In this document: in pieces, positions 8,028-16,493 of the stretch
How the letters are laid out: every line of letters begins with the position of its first letter
Position numbering within the stretch: the stretch's first letter is position 1
From: JAXMHB01 sp046346965
Lineage (GTDB): Bacteria > Pseudomonadota > Gammaproteobacteria > Xanthomonadales > SZUA-5
Reading direction: 5' to 3'
Length of the DNA stretch: 64,000 nucleotides
Assembly (NCBI GenBank): GCA_046346965.1
Contig: JAXMHB010000001.1
Span: 62,001 to 126,000 of the forward strand
Translations under genes and position numbers: made by a program
The notes under the pieces: generated by a model
Seen by the model: the letters and a program-made list of their open reading frames with translations, nothing else
The model's database searches: none
What the model was told of the DNA's origin: nothing

Positions 8028-9956
8028 TCAGTGGGGCAGGTCCAGGGCCTCGTCTTTGTACAGGGCCACGTGCGGCACGCCATCGGCGCCGATCCAGCCG
8101 CGGGCCATGCCGGGTGTGTTGAATGGGAGCGCGACGGAGCCGTCGGCGCCCAGGGCGATGGCGCCGCCATCGCCGCCGGAATTGGGAATCTCGTTGTTGA
8201 TGACGCCTTCCGCTGCTTTCGCCAGGGGCTGGCCGGCCAAGCGCACGCGCGCGCAGATTTCGTGGGCGGCGGCAGCGCGAATGTAGAACTCGCCCCAGCC
8301 CGTGCCGGATACCGCGCATCGCGCATCCGCCCAGGTGCCGGCACCGATGATGGGCGAATCGCCGACGCGGCCGTAGCGCTTGTTGGTCATGCCGCCGGTC
8401 GAGGTGCCCGCAGCCAAATGGCCACTGGCGTCCAGCGCCAGCGCGCCTACCGTGCCGAAGTAGGCCTTGCCCGGCAGCATGACCGGCGGGTTCGACGCCT
8501 GCGCCTGCTTTTCCTCTTCCTGCGCCTGCTTCAGCGCTTTCCAGCGCCTGTCGGTGCGGAAGTAGGACGGATCGACCAGTTCGAGCCCCTGCGCTTTGGC
8601 GAACTGTTCGGCGCCGTCGCCCACCAGCATCACATGCGCCGAGTGGTCCATGATCGCGCGGGCCAGCGTGATCGGGTTTTTCACGTGCTGCAGGCCCGCT
8701 GCTGCGCCCGCCTTGCCGGTGGCGCCGTCCATGATCGAGGTGTCGAGTTCGTTGCGACCGTCGTGTGTGAATACGGCGCCGCGCCCGGCGTTGAACTGCG
8801 GGGCGTCTTCCAGGACGGTGATTGCTGCCGTCACCGCGTCCACCGAGGAGCCACCTTCTTGCAGTCTTGCGTGGCCGGCCTTGAGCGCGGTTTTCAACGC
8901 CGCGCGTGCGGCGGCCTCGTCGTCTTTGGACAGATCGCCCGGCGCCAACCCGGCGCCTCCATGGATCAGAAGCAGGGGCTGCTCCAATGCCACCAGCACG
9001 CCCTCGCGCACGGCGTATTGGCGCTCAAACATGGGCTTCTCGATGCGGCCTTCCGGCAGGTGCAACAGCGAATCGACGCCCGCGCCGATCGTCTCGACGC
9101 GCGCCGCGTTCATGGGCAGGTCTTCGACCTGTGCGGCGATGCCACCTTTCACCAGTGTGGCGCCGGCCAGCGGCGCAGTCGCGAACACGCGCGCGCTGCC
9201 ATCGCCCTCGACGGCAATGGCGGCGTCTTCATCGACGCCCAATCCGAGCAGCGGTCGGCCCGCCATCGACTCAGCCTTGGCGACAAAGGCGATCAGTCGC
9301 CCCAGGCGGCCGCGTTCGCTGAAATGCGTGTCGGTGATGATGCCCTTGAGCAGCGGCAGGTGCAGGAATCCGGTTTCGATGGTGTTCTCCGGACCCAGCG
9401 GATCGGCCAGCGCGCGTGGGCTGATCTGACTGCCGCCGTCCATCGCGCCGTAAAGATACTCGCCCTGCATCGCCAGTCCGGCGCTGGTGCCGCCGAGTGG
9501 CTTGCCGGATCGCACGTGCGCGTTGAGCGCGTCGGCCACCGGCGTTCCGCGCCAGAAGCGCACATAGCGCGATTGGTCACCGCCGGCGATGAAGATGCCA
9601 TCGGCGCGCCGCAGCGCTGCGAGGATGTTGGGATCGCTCGCTTGCTCGCGATCACTGAAGACAAAGGTCTCGACTGACTGGATGCCGCCGACGTCGCGGT
9701 AGAACTCCTCGCCGATTTCGCCGCCGAGCGAGGCCCGCAGCACGACGATGTGGCCGTTGCCGGCGTGCTGCATGAACCAGCGCAAGGCCGCAAAGTTGCG
9801 ATCGCCGCCGCCCATCAGCAGCAAGCCCGGCTGTACTTTGCCCGGCGTCCTGGCGGTGGTGTCGCCGAGTACATGATGGCCGTAGTCGGCCGCCAGTACC
9901 GAGGCGGCGCACAGGTTCAGCGCGCACAGCATCAACCAGCAAGAAGGTCGCATCAT
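8028..9956 (-). CDS. Cyanophycinase / isoaspartyl peptidase fusion, exported
   Basis: A 642-aa fusion of two hydrolases. Residues 1-22 form a signal peptide ending SVLAADYG, so export is predicted. Residues about 30-325 are a cyanophycinase (peptidase S51) domain with the nucleophile motif GGTSAG near 155 and IAGGDQSR. Residues about 328-642 are an Ntn-type isoaspartyl peptidase/L-asparaginase with LLIHGGAG and the self-cleavage motif YFGTVGA, the Thr near 500 becoming the new N-terminus, then GTSTGGMTNKRYGR. The first domain would release beta-Asp-Arg dipeptides from cyanophycin and the second split them to Asp and Arg. The start at 9956 has CGGAG upstream; a second ATG follows directly. Cyanophycin synthetase genes lie 22 kb away. 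Both active sites look intact. Confidence 0.88.
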   Translation of the reverse strand: MMRPSCWLMLCALNLCAASVLAADYGHHVLGDTTARTPGKVQPGLLLMGGGDRNFAALRWFMQHAGNGHIVVLRASLGGEIGEEFYRDVGGIQSVETFVFSDREQASDPNILAALRRADGIFIAGGDQSRYVRFWRGTPVADALNAHVRSGKPLGGTSAGLAMQGEYLYGAMDGGSQISPRALADPLGPENTIETGFLHLPLLKGIITDTHFSERGRLGRLIAFVAKAESMAGRPLLGLGVDEDAAIAVEGDGSARVFATAPLAGATLVKGGIAAQVEDLPMNAARVETIGAGVDSLLHLPEGRIEKPMFERQYAVREGVLVALEQPLLLIHGGAGLAPGDLSKDDEAAARAALKTALKAGHARLQEGGSSVDAVTAAITVLEDAPQFNAGRGAVFTHDGRNELDTSIMDGATGKAGAAAGLQHVKNPITLARAIMDHSAHVMLVGDGAEQFAKAQGLELVDPSYFRTDRRWKALKQAQEEEKQAQASNPPVMLPGKAYFGTVGALALDASGHLAAGTSTGGMTNKRYGRVGDSPIIGAGTWADARCAVSGTGWGEFYIRAAAAHEICARVRLAGQPLAKAAEGVINNEIPNSGGDGGAIALGADGSVALPFNTPGMARGWIGADGVPHVALYKDEALDLPH

Positions 9957-9979
9957 CGTAGGCTCCGGGGGAATCGTCC

Positions 9980-10112
9980 AAGGGAAGCTCTTGCCAGACA
10001 TGGTGCGTAGGAGCAGAAGCGGGGCGAGGGTCGGGGGGCAGGGGGACAAACCGTGCCGCGCCTTCGCGGCGCTGTCGCGCGGCGAGCAGCCGCGTGGCGT
10101 TTGTTGATTGAC
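9980..10112 (-). repeat. Dispersed intergenic repeat, copy D (inverted)
   Basis: Minus-orientation copy. On the other strand it reads CTTCTGCTCCTACGCACCATG...GGCAAGAGCTTCCCT at its end and has the C-rich run CCCCCTGCCCCCCGACCC. It begins 24 bases upstream of the cyanophycinase fusion and is joined through a 25-base inverted repeat to copy E, making a head-to-head composite that fills the gap 9957-10369. Confidence 0.65.
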
Positions 10113-10119
10113 TAAGAGC

Positions 10120-10195
10120 GCCGAAGGCGAGACAGGGACTCTGACCACGTCTCGCGGCCCCGATACTTGATCAGAGTCCATCTCGCGCCTTCGGC
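10120..10195. repeat. Central inverted repeat of composite element
   Basis: Left arm 10120-10144 starts GCCGAAGGCGAGACAG; right arm 10171-10195 is its near-perfect reverse complement (TCAGAGTCCATCTCGCG, then CCTTCGGC). The loop is about 26 bases. It sits exactly between repeat copies D and E, so the whole block from 9980 to 10321 is one large inverted structure. A terminator role is possible but there is no U-run. Confidence 0.65.
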
Positions 10196-10196
10196 A

Positions 10197-10321
10197 CGTT
10201 CACTCACGCAGCAAACGCTACCCGCGACAGCGCGCGGAAGTGCGGCAGTGCTGGTCCCCCGCCCCCTACCCCTCTACCCGCTGCTGCTCCTTCGCACGCA
10301 TGTTTGGCAATAGCTTCCCTA
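10197..10321 (+). repeat. Dispersed intergenic repeat, copy E
   Basis: Plus-orientation copy. It shows CACGCAGCAAACG...GCGACAGCGC, GGCAGTGCTGGTCCCCCG, TGCTGCTCC and the end GCATGTTTGGCAATAGCTT. It ends about 50 bases before the ECF sigma factor start at 10370; a longer reading of that gene would begin inside this repeat. Confidence 0.65.
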
Positions 10322-10369
10322 GACGAAGCAGGGCACATTTCCCCTACCGCCTGCGCTATTTTGGGTCGG

Positions 10370-10942
10370 ATGCAATGTGCGCGGGATACGTGGTTCGTCG
10401 AGGAAATTCTCGTACACGAGGAAGCGCTTCTGCGTTTCCTCGGGCGCGCATGCGCGGATCGCGAGGAAGCGCATGACCTGCGTCAGGACATCTATGCGCG
10501 GGTGTATGAGGCCGCTGCCACCGCATTGCCGGCGCGGCCGAAGGCATTCCTGTTCGCCACCGCGCGGAATCTGCTGGCCGACCGCGCCCGTCGGGCGAAG
10601 GTGGTCTCGATTGAGCCGATGGGTGATTTTGAGCCTTCGCACGTCTTGATTGATGACGTGTCGCCGGAGCGCTGGTGCGGCGGCCGGCAGACGCTCAGGC
10701 GCCTGGCCGAAGCCTTCGACCAGTTGCCCGACCGCTGCCGGGAAGTGGTCTGGCTGCGCCGGGTCGAAGAGCTGTCGCAAAAGGACGTGGCCGCGCGTTT
10801 GGGTGTCACTGAGAAGACCGTGGAAAAACACATCGCCAAAGGGATGCGCCTGCTGGCCCAATACTGGTTCGGTGGTGATGCATCGGCTGGAAGCTGCGCA
10901 GACGTCCTGGAGCCGAGCGATGAACGCAAGCACGCGGACTGA
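10370..10942 (+). CDS. ECF-family RNA polymerase sigma factor (FecI-like)
   Basis: Extracytoplasmic-function sigma factor, 190 aa. Sigma region 2 covers about residues 8-75 (LRQDIYARVYEAA, FLFATARNLLADRARR) and region 4 about 115-168 (LPDRCREVVWLRRVEELSQK, then VAARLGVTEKTVEKHI). ATG 10370 is preferred to 10304 because the latter lies inside a dispersed repeat and adds residues not expected before region 2. It overlaps the FecR gene by 23 bases, and an STN-type TonB receptor follows, the usual cell-surface signalling trio. It should direct transcription of the receptor once FecR releases it; the signal is unknown. Confidence 0.9.
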   Translation: MQCARDTWFVEEILVHEEALLRFLGRACADREEAHDLRQDIYARVYEAAATALPARPKAFLFATARNLLADRARRAKVVSIEPMGDFEPSHVLIDDVSPERWCGGRQTLRRLAEAFDQLPDRCREVVWLRRVEELSQKDVAARLGVTEKTVEKHIAKGMRLLAQYWFGGDASAGSCADVLEPSDERKHAD

Positions 10943-11963
10943 GATCGAAGCGCTCGCAGCGCAATGGTTGGCACGCCGCGACGGTGGCCCGTGGTCGGCG
11001 GACGATGACCAGGCGCTGGATGCATGGCTGGCCGCTGATGTCGCGCATCGCGTCGCATTTCTCCGTCTGGAAGCGGCCTGGCGGCAGAGCGAGCGCCTGC
11101 AGGCCCTGGGGGCGGGCTGGAAGCAGGCAAAGCCACCGCCGCGCGGGCATTGGCAGGCGGCGCCGGCGACTCGGCGCGACCCGATGTCGCCAGCGCCGGC
11201 GCATCCGCCCGCGAAGGCCGCGCACGGCTTCAGACTGAGACCTGCGCTCGCGGTGGCCTCGCTGCTGCTGTGCGCGGCCCTGGTCGGCTGGCACTGGCAG
11301 GCTCGCGTGCAGGTGGATTCGATGCACCTGTCCACATCGATAGGCAACGTCGCCACCGAGTTGCTGGGCGACGGATCGCAAGCCACGCTGGCGAGCAACA
11401 GCGCGCTCGAGGTGCATTTGTCGCGACGCGAGCGACGGGTGGAACTGCACCATGGCGAGGCGATCTTCGATGTGGCGAAGGACGCCGGGCGCCCCTTCGT
11501 CGTGGACGCCGGCACGCGCCAGATCGTCGCCGTGGGCACGCGCTTCTCGGTGCGACGGGATGCCGACGAGTTGCGCGTGGTGGTGACCGAAGGCACCGTG
11601 CAATTGCAGGCGGCGGATGGCCGCAGCGATGCGCCCTCTTCATTGCTGCCGGCCGGCAGCGTTGCGCGTATCGACGGCAGCGGCGAGCTGTTGCGCAGCA
11701 TGGCGGTGGCGGAGGCCGAGCGCTTGCTGGAGTGGCGCGACGGTCTGCTGGTATTCAAGGACACCTCGCTGCGCGACGCCGCAGCCGAGTTCAATCGCTA
11801 CAACGTGCGCCAGATCGTGATCGTCGATGCAGCGGTCGGCGCGCTGCGGATTGGGGGGCGTTTTCGCTGGGACAATGTCGACGCCTTCGTACGCCTGCTG
11901 GAGCTGGGATTTCCAGTGCAGGCGGAGGTCCAGGGCGAGCGCATCCTGCTGCGCACGCCCTGA
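10920..11963 (+). CDS. FecR-family anti-sigma factor
   Basis: Inner-membrane regulator of the preceding sigma factor, 347 aa. Residues about 5-50 are the cytoplasmic DUF4880-type sigma-binding segment (AAQWLARRDGG, ALDAWLAADVAHRVAFLRLE). One membrane helix lies near residues 105-125 (ALAVASLLLCAALVGW). The periplasmic FecR domain follows (GNVATELLGDGSQATLASNS, HHGEAIFDVAKDAGRPFVV), and a C-terminal module (LLVFKDTSLRDAAAEFNRY) probably contacts the receptor's STN domain. The TonB receptor starts 72 bases downstream. Confidence 0.92.
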   Translation: MNASTRTEIEALAAQWLARRDGGPWSADDDQALDAWLAADVAHRVAFLRLEAAWRQSERLQALGAGWKQAKPPPRGHWQAAPATRRDPMSPAPAHPPAKAAHGFRLRPALAVASLLLCAALVGWHWQARVQVDSMHLSTSIGNVATELLGDGSQATLASNSALEVHLSRRERRVELHHGEAIFDVAKDAGRPFVVDAGTRQIVAVGTRFSVRRDADELRVVVTEGTVQLQAADGRSDAPSSLLPAGSVARIDGSGELLRSMAVAEAERLLEWRDGLLVFKDTSLRDAAAEFNRYNVRQIVIVDAAVGALRIGGRFRWDNVDAFVRLLELGFPVQAEVQGERILLRTP

Positions 11964-12035
11964 TGCGTAGGGATTTCGCCGCGTCGTTCGTCTTGTAGCT
12001 GGAACGGCGCCGCATCGAGCGCCTGGGGGAAAACC

Positions 12036-15000
12036 ATGAGTTCGCGGCGCCCGTTGCGTGTACTTCTGCTGTCTTTGGCTTGCTCCAGCGCGCTTGCGCA
12101 GGCGCAAGCTGGCCCGCGAATTGAGATCCCCGCCGGCGATCTCGCTGCGGCGCTGGATGCCTATGCACGTCAGACCGGCGTGCAGCTGGTGTATCGCGCC
12201 GACCAGCTGCGCGGCGCACGCAGCCCGGGCTTGCGCGTCGATGCGGCATCCGCGCGATCCCTGGACGACTTGCTCGCCGGCAGCGGCTTCCGCGCCCAGC
12301 GCGACGATTCCGGCGCAGTGCTGATCGTTCCCGTGGCGGCGCCCGCTGCCAAAGCCGTGCCCGCGCCCCCGGCGGAACCGGACACGGCCGCATCCGCTGC
12401 TGAAGACGCCCCGCTGAGTCTCGAAACCGTGCTGGTGACCGGCTCGCGCATTGCCCGCGCGCAGACAGAAGGACCAGCGCCGATCACCATCGTCACTGCG
12501 GAAGACATCCGCTCCGCCGGTTTCAGCAACGTGCCCGACGTGCTGCGTTCGCTGAGCCAGAACAGCGGCAGCGTCTACGGGCAGCAGAACACCACCAACG
12601 CGCAGTCGACTCCCGGCGCCCAGGCTGTCGATCTGCGCGGCCTCGGATCGAATCACACGCTGGTGCTGGTCAACGGACGCCGCATCGCGGACTTTCCGCT
12701 GCCGTTGAACAGTCGCAGCAATTTCACCGACATCGGCAACATCCCGCTCGGCATGATCGACCGCGTCGAAGTGCTCACCGGCAGCGCCTCCGCCGTGTAT
12801 GGCTCGGACGCGATGGCGGGCGTGATCAATTTCATCCTGAAGAAATCGACCGACGGGCTCACACTCGACTATCGCTACGGCGATACCGAGCGCGGCGGTG
12901 GAGAATCCCACCGGATCAACCTGACCAGCGGATTCGAGCGCGGCGGTCTCAGCGGCATCGTCGGCCTCGAACTGATCGACAAGTCGCCGTTGTGGGGCTA
13001 TGAGCGCGCGGTCCAGGACTCTACGGCCGACGCGCCGACGGCGCGCCGTCGTCTGCCGCGACTCATCGCTCAGCGCTATGACTGGGATGACGATGTCAAC
13101 ATCGCACCCGCCGACAATTGCGCGGCACTCGCCGGACTCAATGACGGCACCACCGTGCTCAGCGAGGATCGCTATGGCGAACCGCTGTGCGGCAGCTCTC
13201 GTGCAATCAGCTACCGAACCATCGAGAACGAGCGCGAGGGCGGGATGGCCTACGGCGCCTTCGAGTATCGCTTCGACAGCGGACTCGCCTGGTTCGCCGA
13301 CCTGCAACTGGGCCATCAGAACGTCAACCTGCTGACCGGCACCAATGGCAACGATGTCGCCAGCGACCACATGGGCTGGGAATTCCACGATCCGGAATCG
13401 GCCAGCAACTTTCGGCGGAAGATGTTCTACAACGCCGGCACGGGCCACTACGAAATCTGGTCGCGGCAGTTCGCGCCGGAAGAGGTGGGCGGTCTGCGCA
13501 ACCGCATGAACAAGACCACGGAAAAAACGTTTGCGGTGACGTCCGGACTCACCGGCACCTTCGGCGACGACTGGAACTGGGAGGCCGCCTACAACCATTC
13601 GCAGTACAAGGCAGTCGTCAAGATGCCGCGCATTCTCGCGGCAGCGGCCAACACCCTCTTCCTCGGGCCCTTGCTGGGCTACGACGACGACGGCTACGCG
13701 ATCTACAACCCCGATCCGACGCAATTCTTCTCGCCGCTGACCCCGGCGCAGTTCGCGTCCATCTCGACCATGTCGACCTGGCATCCGAAGGCCGGCAACG
13801 ACAACTTGAGTTTCACTGCCGACAATTCGGCGCTGTTTGCGCTGCCGGTGGGCGATGTCGGATTTGCCGGCACCATCGAATACGGCCAACAGACCTATCG
13901 CTTGAATCCGGATCCATTGGCGTTGACCGAAGACGCGTACTACGGACCGCGCTACGGCGATGGGCATGGCAGCCGCGATCACTGGGGCGCCGCCGGCGAG
14001 CTCCGCATACCGGTCCTCGACACGCTGCAGGCCAGCGTAGCCGGCCGCTACGACGAGTACCAATATGCGGGTCAAAGTCCGGGCAAGTTCACCTACAACC
14101 TGGGACTGGAATGGCGGCCGCACGACACGCTGCTGGTGCGCGGCAGCTATGGCACCGGTTTCCGGGCGCCGGACATGCACTACCTGTTCGCCGGCCTTGA
14201 CTACTATCGAACCACCTTCGCCACCGACTACTACGCCTGCCGCACCGAAGAGCCTGGTTTCACCAATGACGAGTGCTACAACGATGGCAGCTGGGACGTC
14301 AGCACTTTCGACGTCTACCAGGGCAACCGGGATCTCGATGTCGAAACCAGCAAGTCATTCACCGCGGGCATCGTGTGGTCGCCGGTGGAGCACCTGGATC
14401 TGGCAGTGGACTACTACCGGATCGAGATCGCCAACCAGGTGCAGTCCCAGGATCGCGAACGCCTGCGCGCGACCGAGGCCGATTGCCGCCTCGGTGTCAC
14501 CGACTCCGGCGCCGCGGTCGATATCCGTTCGCCCACCTGCGTCGACGCCTTGGGGCGCGTGATCCGCGAAGATCCCAACGATCCACTGAGCGCCATCACC
14601 AGCGTCCACTTCGCGCCGATCAACATTGCGCGCGAGGAAACCTCCGGTATCGATGTCGCCGCGAACTATCGTCTGGAAACCGCAGCCGCGGGTGATTTTG
14701 CCTTCCGGGGCAGCTACACCTTCGCGCTCAAACACAGCCGACAACAGTTTCCGGGCGATCCGGTCGAGGACATGCTGGATGTCAGCTTCGCCGCCACCAC
14801 GCTGCCACGCGTCAAGGGCAGCCTGGGCGTGAACTGGGACCGGAACGCCTGGGGCGCCAGCCTCTTCGGCAACTATCTTGGCCGGGTAGCGAACTACAAC
14901 AACGACGCCTGGACACCGGCGACCTGGCGATTCAACACCGGCATGCGCTACGACGTGAACGACCACCTGCGGCTGTCGCTGTCGATCAACAACCTGTTCG

Positions 15001-15128
15001 ACAAGATGCCGCCGAAGGACGCGACCTGGGCGAACTATCCCTACTACGACACGTCCTGGTTCGACTCGGTCGGGCGCACGTACTTCCTCAGCGTCACCTG
15101 GAAAGCCGGCGGGGCGCCGCTGGAGTAA
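12036..15128 (+). CDS. TonB-dependent receptor with STN signalling domain
   Basis: Outer-membrane transporter, 1030 aa. Signal peptide about 1-25 (LLSLACSSALAQAQAG). The STN domain lies at about 27-80 (PAGDLAAALDAYARQTGVQL), the module that signals to FecR. A linker rich in Pro and Ala leads to LETVLVTGSRIAR, the plug-domain start, then the plug (RGLGSNHTLVLVNGRR) and a large beta-barrel ending SVTWKAGGAPLE. The family resembles the broad Xanthomonas-type receptors used for peptides, sugars or siderophores; the substrate cannot be read from sequence. Coupled with the ECF sigma and FecR genes upstream, so probably self-inducing. Confidence 0.92.
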   Translation: MSSRRPLRVLLLSLACSSALAQAQAGPRIEIPAGDLAAALDAYARQTGVQLVYRADQLRGARSPGLRVDAASARSLDDLLAGSGFRAQRDDSGAVLIVPVAAPAAKAVPAPPAEPDTAASAAEDAPLSLETVLVTGSRIARAQTEGPAPITIVTAEDIRSAGFSNVPDVLRSLSQNSGSVYGQQNTTNAQSTPGAQAVDLRGLGSNHTLVLVNGRRIADFPLPLNSRSNFTDIGNIPLGMIDRVEVLTGSASAVYGSDAMAGVINFILKKSTDGLTLDYRYGDTERGGGESHRINLTSGFERGGLSGIVGLELIDKSPLWGYERAVQDSTADAPTARRRLPRLIAQRYDWDDDVNIAPADNCAALAGLNDGTTVLSEDRYGEPLCGSSRAISYRTIENEREGGMAYGAFEYRFDSGLAWFADLQLGHQNVNLLTGTNGNDVASDHMGWEFHDPESASNFRRKMFYNAGTGHYEIWSRQFAPEEVGGLRNRMNKTTEKTFAVTSGLTGTFGDDWNWEAAYNHSQYKAVVKMPRILAAAANTLFLGPLLGYDDDGYAIYNPDPTQFFSPLTPAQFASISTMSTWHPKAGNDNLSFTADNSALFALPVGDVGFAGTIEYGQQTYRLNPDPLALTEDAYYGPRYGDGHGSRDHWGAAGELRIPVLDTLQASVAGRYDEYQYAGQSPGKFTYNLGLEWRPHDTLLVRGSYGTGFRAPDMHYLFAGLDYYRTTFATDYYACRTEEPGFTNDECYNDGSWDVSTFDVYQGNRDLDVETSKSFTAGIVWSPVEHLDLAVDYYRIEIANQVQSQDRERLRATEADCRLGVTDSGAAVDIRSPTCVDALGRVIREDPNDPLSAITSVHFAPINIAREETSGIDVAANYRLETAAAGDFAFRGSYTFALKHSRQQFPGDPVEDMLDVSFAATTLPRVKGSLGVNWDRNAWGASLFGNYLGRVANYNNDAWTPATWRFNTGMRYDVNDHLRLSLSINNLFDKMPPKDATWANYPYYDTSWFDSVGRTYFLSVTWKAGGAPLE

Positions 15129-15240
15129 GCGCGTAGGGCTGAACTCGCGGCCAGCGAAAAGGCGATGGGCACGGCGCTGGACGATCGTCCGCGCAGCGAC
15201 CCATGGCACTGATGTGCGCGCTTACGCATATGCCGCGAGC

Positions 15241-15622
15241 GCGCGAGCTCACGCCGCTGGGCGGTGGCAAGTCCGTGCGCCTGGACTTCACCCTGGTCTG
15301 CGCCACCCATCGCGATCGGCCGCAACTGGCACGCGAGGGCCGCCTCCGCGCCGATCTCTACTACCGGATCGCCCACCACACCGCGCGCCTGCCGGCGCTA
15401 GCCGAACACCCGGATCGGCGCGCTGGTGCGAACGCAGTGGGCGCGGACGGCAGTCACACGCCGCTTGGAGCCGACGGCGCTCGATCGACTGGCCGGCTAC
15501 CCCCGGCCCGGCAACTACCGTCAGCTGATCGCCTGTCTGGCCACCCTGGTGGCGCTGACCGATGTCGGCCAGCCGGTGGGCCAGGACCTGCTGCCTGAGT
15601 ACCTGAACGAGACGGCTGCCGA
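15241..15622 (+). pseudogene. Frameshifted fragment of the AcoR-like activator
   Basis: These bases closely match 6922-7303, the late AAA+ region of the activator gene (same GAGCTCACGCCGCTGGGCGG start, same CCTGAGTACCT end). It lacks the sensor domain, Walker motifs and helix-turn-helix. A two-base loss near 15420 (CGGCGCGCTGG against CGGCGCGGGCTGG) and further changes shift the frame, so it cannot make a protein domain. It lies at the border between the TonB receptor operon and the integron relic and probably marks a past rearrangement. Confidence 0.85.
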
Positions 15623-15679
15623 GCCAGCGCTTCGATCCTGGCTCTGAGATTGACATTGGCGGCAGCCTGGACTGAGGTG

Positions 15680-15815
15680 CGCCCGATGACTGCTTCTTGT
15701 GAGACAGAATGAATCGTTGAAACCAGTCCAGATACGCATCCTCTGTACGCAAACGGTAGTGCCGTATACGCGGCGTGTCTCGCACCCGATCCGGCAACTT
15801 GGGAGGTTCGTTCAT
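15680..15815 (-). pseudogene. Integron integrase remnant, N-terminus only (copy 1)
   Basis: On the minus strand, from ATG 15815, the frame reads MNEPPKLPDRVRD..RIRHYRLRTE.AYLDWFQRFIL.H.K. This matches the N-terminal SAM-like domain of integron integrases (IntI: [20 protein letters not shown] pattern). About 43 residues are left; the rest, with all catalytic Arg/His/Tyr residues, is gone, the homology stopping shortly before the AcoR-like fragment. Orientation is as in a working integron: the integrase reads away from the attI-like core at 15928 and the cassette-like genes beyond it. Confidence 0.72.
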
Positions 15816-15928
15816 CCTTGGAGTTTTAGTTTGCTTGCCTCACTGTGTAAGCCTGAACTCCGGCAGTAGCAGGGCTCGCTTGCCGATAGGCGACCGACGG
15901 GCGTAGGATGGCTGTCGTCTCATTGTAG
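15750..15928. repeat. Direct repeat of integrase start and attI leader, left copy
   Basis: Direct, diverged repeat partner of 16280-16459. It starts CAAACGGTAGTGCCGTATAC and ends at the G of the attI-like core (...CATTGTAG). It shares blocks such as GCCGTATACGC, CCCGATCCGGCAACTT and CGGGCGTAGGATG with the right copy. Confidence 0.8.
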
Positions 15929-15934
15929 TTAGGT
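15928..15934 (+). other. attI-like integron core site
   Basis: GTTAGGT fits the integron crossover core GTTRRRY (cleavage after the first G). It lies 113 bases from the start of the integrase remnant, on the side expected for attI. A diverged copy of the preceding 180 bases (16280-16459) stays alignable up to the base equivalent to this first G and then stops, as expected if different cassettes had been joined there. Confidence 0.55.
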
Positions 15935-15939
15935 GCGAA

Positions 15940-16248
15940 GTGCCTGGACGCTGGCGAATTGCGAAGGATGATGAGGCGCACGCCTTTCTTGACGAGATCT
16001 GCACTGAACTTCAGTCGCTCTTCAACGTTTCAGTGTCGGAAGCCCGCGCGCGCATCGAGCAAGAATGGCGTCATCTTGGAGATGCGGAGTTCGGCGGTGC
16101 CGAGGAAATTGCGTACCACGAGTCGCCTGGGTATTGGGCGCACAACTTCTACTACGGCAAGGACTCGTTTTGGTGGATCACAGGGACGGACCGGGAGAAG
16201 CACCAACTCGCGGCATTGGCCCCCATTCCGCTACGTGTTTGCACCTAA
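15940..16248 (+). CDS. Hypothetical protein, first cassette-like gene
   Basis: A 102-aa protein of unknown function, GTG start, beginning six bases after the attI-like core. No signal peptide or membrane segment. It has an acidic, helical first half (AKDDEAHAFLDEI, ARARIEQEW) and an aromatic C-terminal half (ESPGYWAHNFYYGKDSFWW), suggesting a small folded cytoplasmic protein. The stop codon lies in ACCTAAA, a near match to the attC R'' box RYYYAAC, as in other cassettes here. No family recognised. Confidence 0.6.
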   Translation: MPGRWRIAKDDEAHAFLDEICTELQSLFNVSVSEARARIEQEWRHLGDAEFGGAEEIAYHESPGYWAHNFYYGKDSFWWITGTDREKHQLAALAPIPLRVCT

Positions 16249-16275
16249 ATGTGCACTCAAGCCGACTGCTGGGGC
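16243..16275 (+). other. Truncated attC-like half site
   Basis: ACCTAAA (one mismatch to RYYYAAC) overlaps the stop of the preceding gene and is followed after seven bases by ACTCAAGCCGAC, which resembles the left L box and stem of many attC sites. The right half is missing: the sequence runs into the second integrase-start copy near 16280. I read this as the left half of a cassette recombination site lost by rearrangement. Confidence 0.4.
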
Positions 16276-16358
16276 GCTCCAAACGGTAGTGCCGTATACG
16301 CAGCGCGTCGCGGACCCGATCCGGCAACTTTGGAGGCTTGTTCCTTCGTGGAGTTCTT
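16275..16358 (-). pseudogene. Integron integrase remnant, N-terminus only (copy 2)
   Basis: Minus-strand frame NKPPKLPDRVRDALRIRHYR repeats the start of copy 1. The ATG is lost (AAGGAACAAG where copy 1 has ATGAACGAA). Bases 16280-16459 align with 15750-15928, so both the integrase start and the attI-like leader were duplicated. It is not coding. Confidence 0.65.
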
Positions 16359-16459
16359 GGTTTGCCAATCTCACTGTGCAAACCCGGAAGCCTGTCGCAG
16401 CAAAGCTCGCTTGCTGATACGCGACGGACGGGCGTAGGATGACTGTGGTCTAGTTGTAG
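16280..16459. repeat. Direct repeat of integrase start and attI leader, right copy
   Basis: Right partner of 15750-15928, offset 530-531 bases. Similarity ends at 16459 (GTTGTAG), after which CCATGG replaces the TTAGGT of the left copy. The Mrr-like gene starts 35 bases further on, so this copy is the leader of the main cassette row. Confidence 0.8.
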
Positions 16460-16493
16460 CCATGGTGCTTCTTCTTCCAACGGCAGGGTTTGA

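Noticed and set aside
11640..14180. An 846-codon minus-strand frame opposite FecR and the TonB receptor
   Set aside because: Antisense to two well-supported genes and spans their junction.
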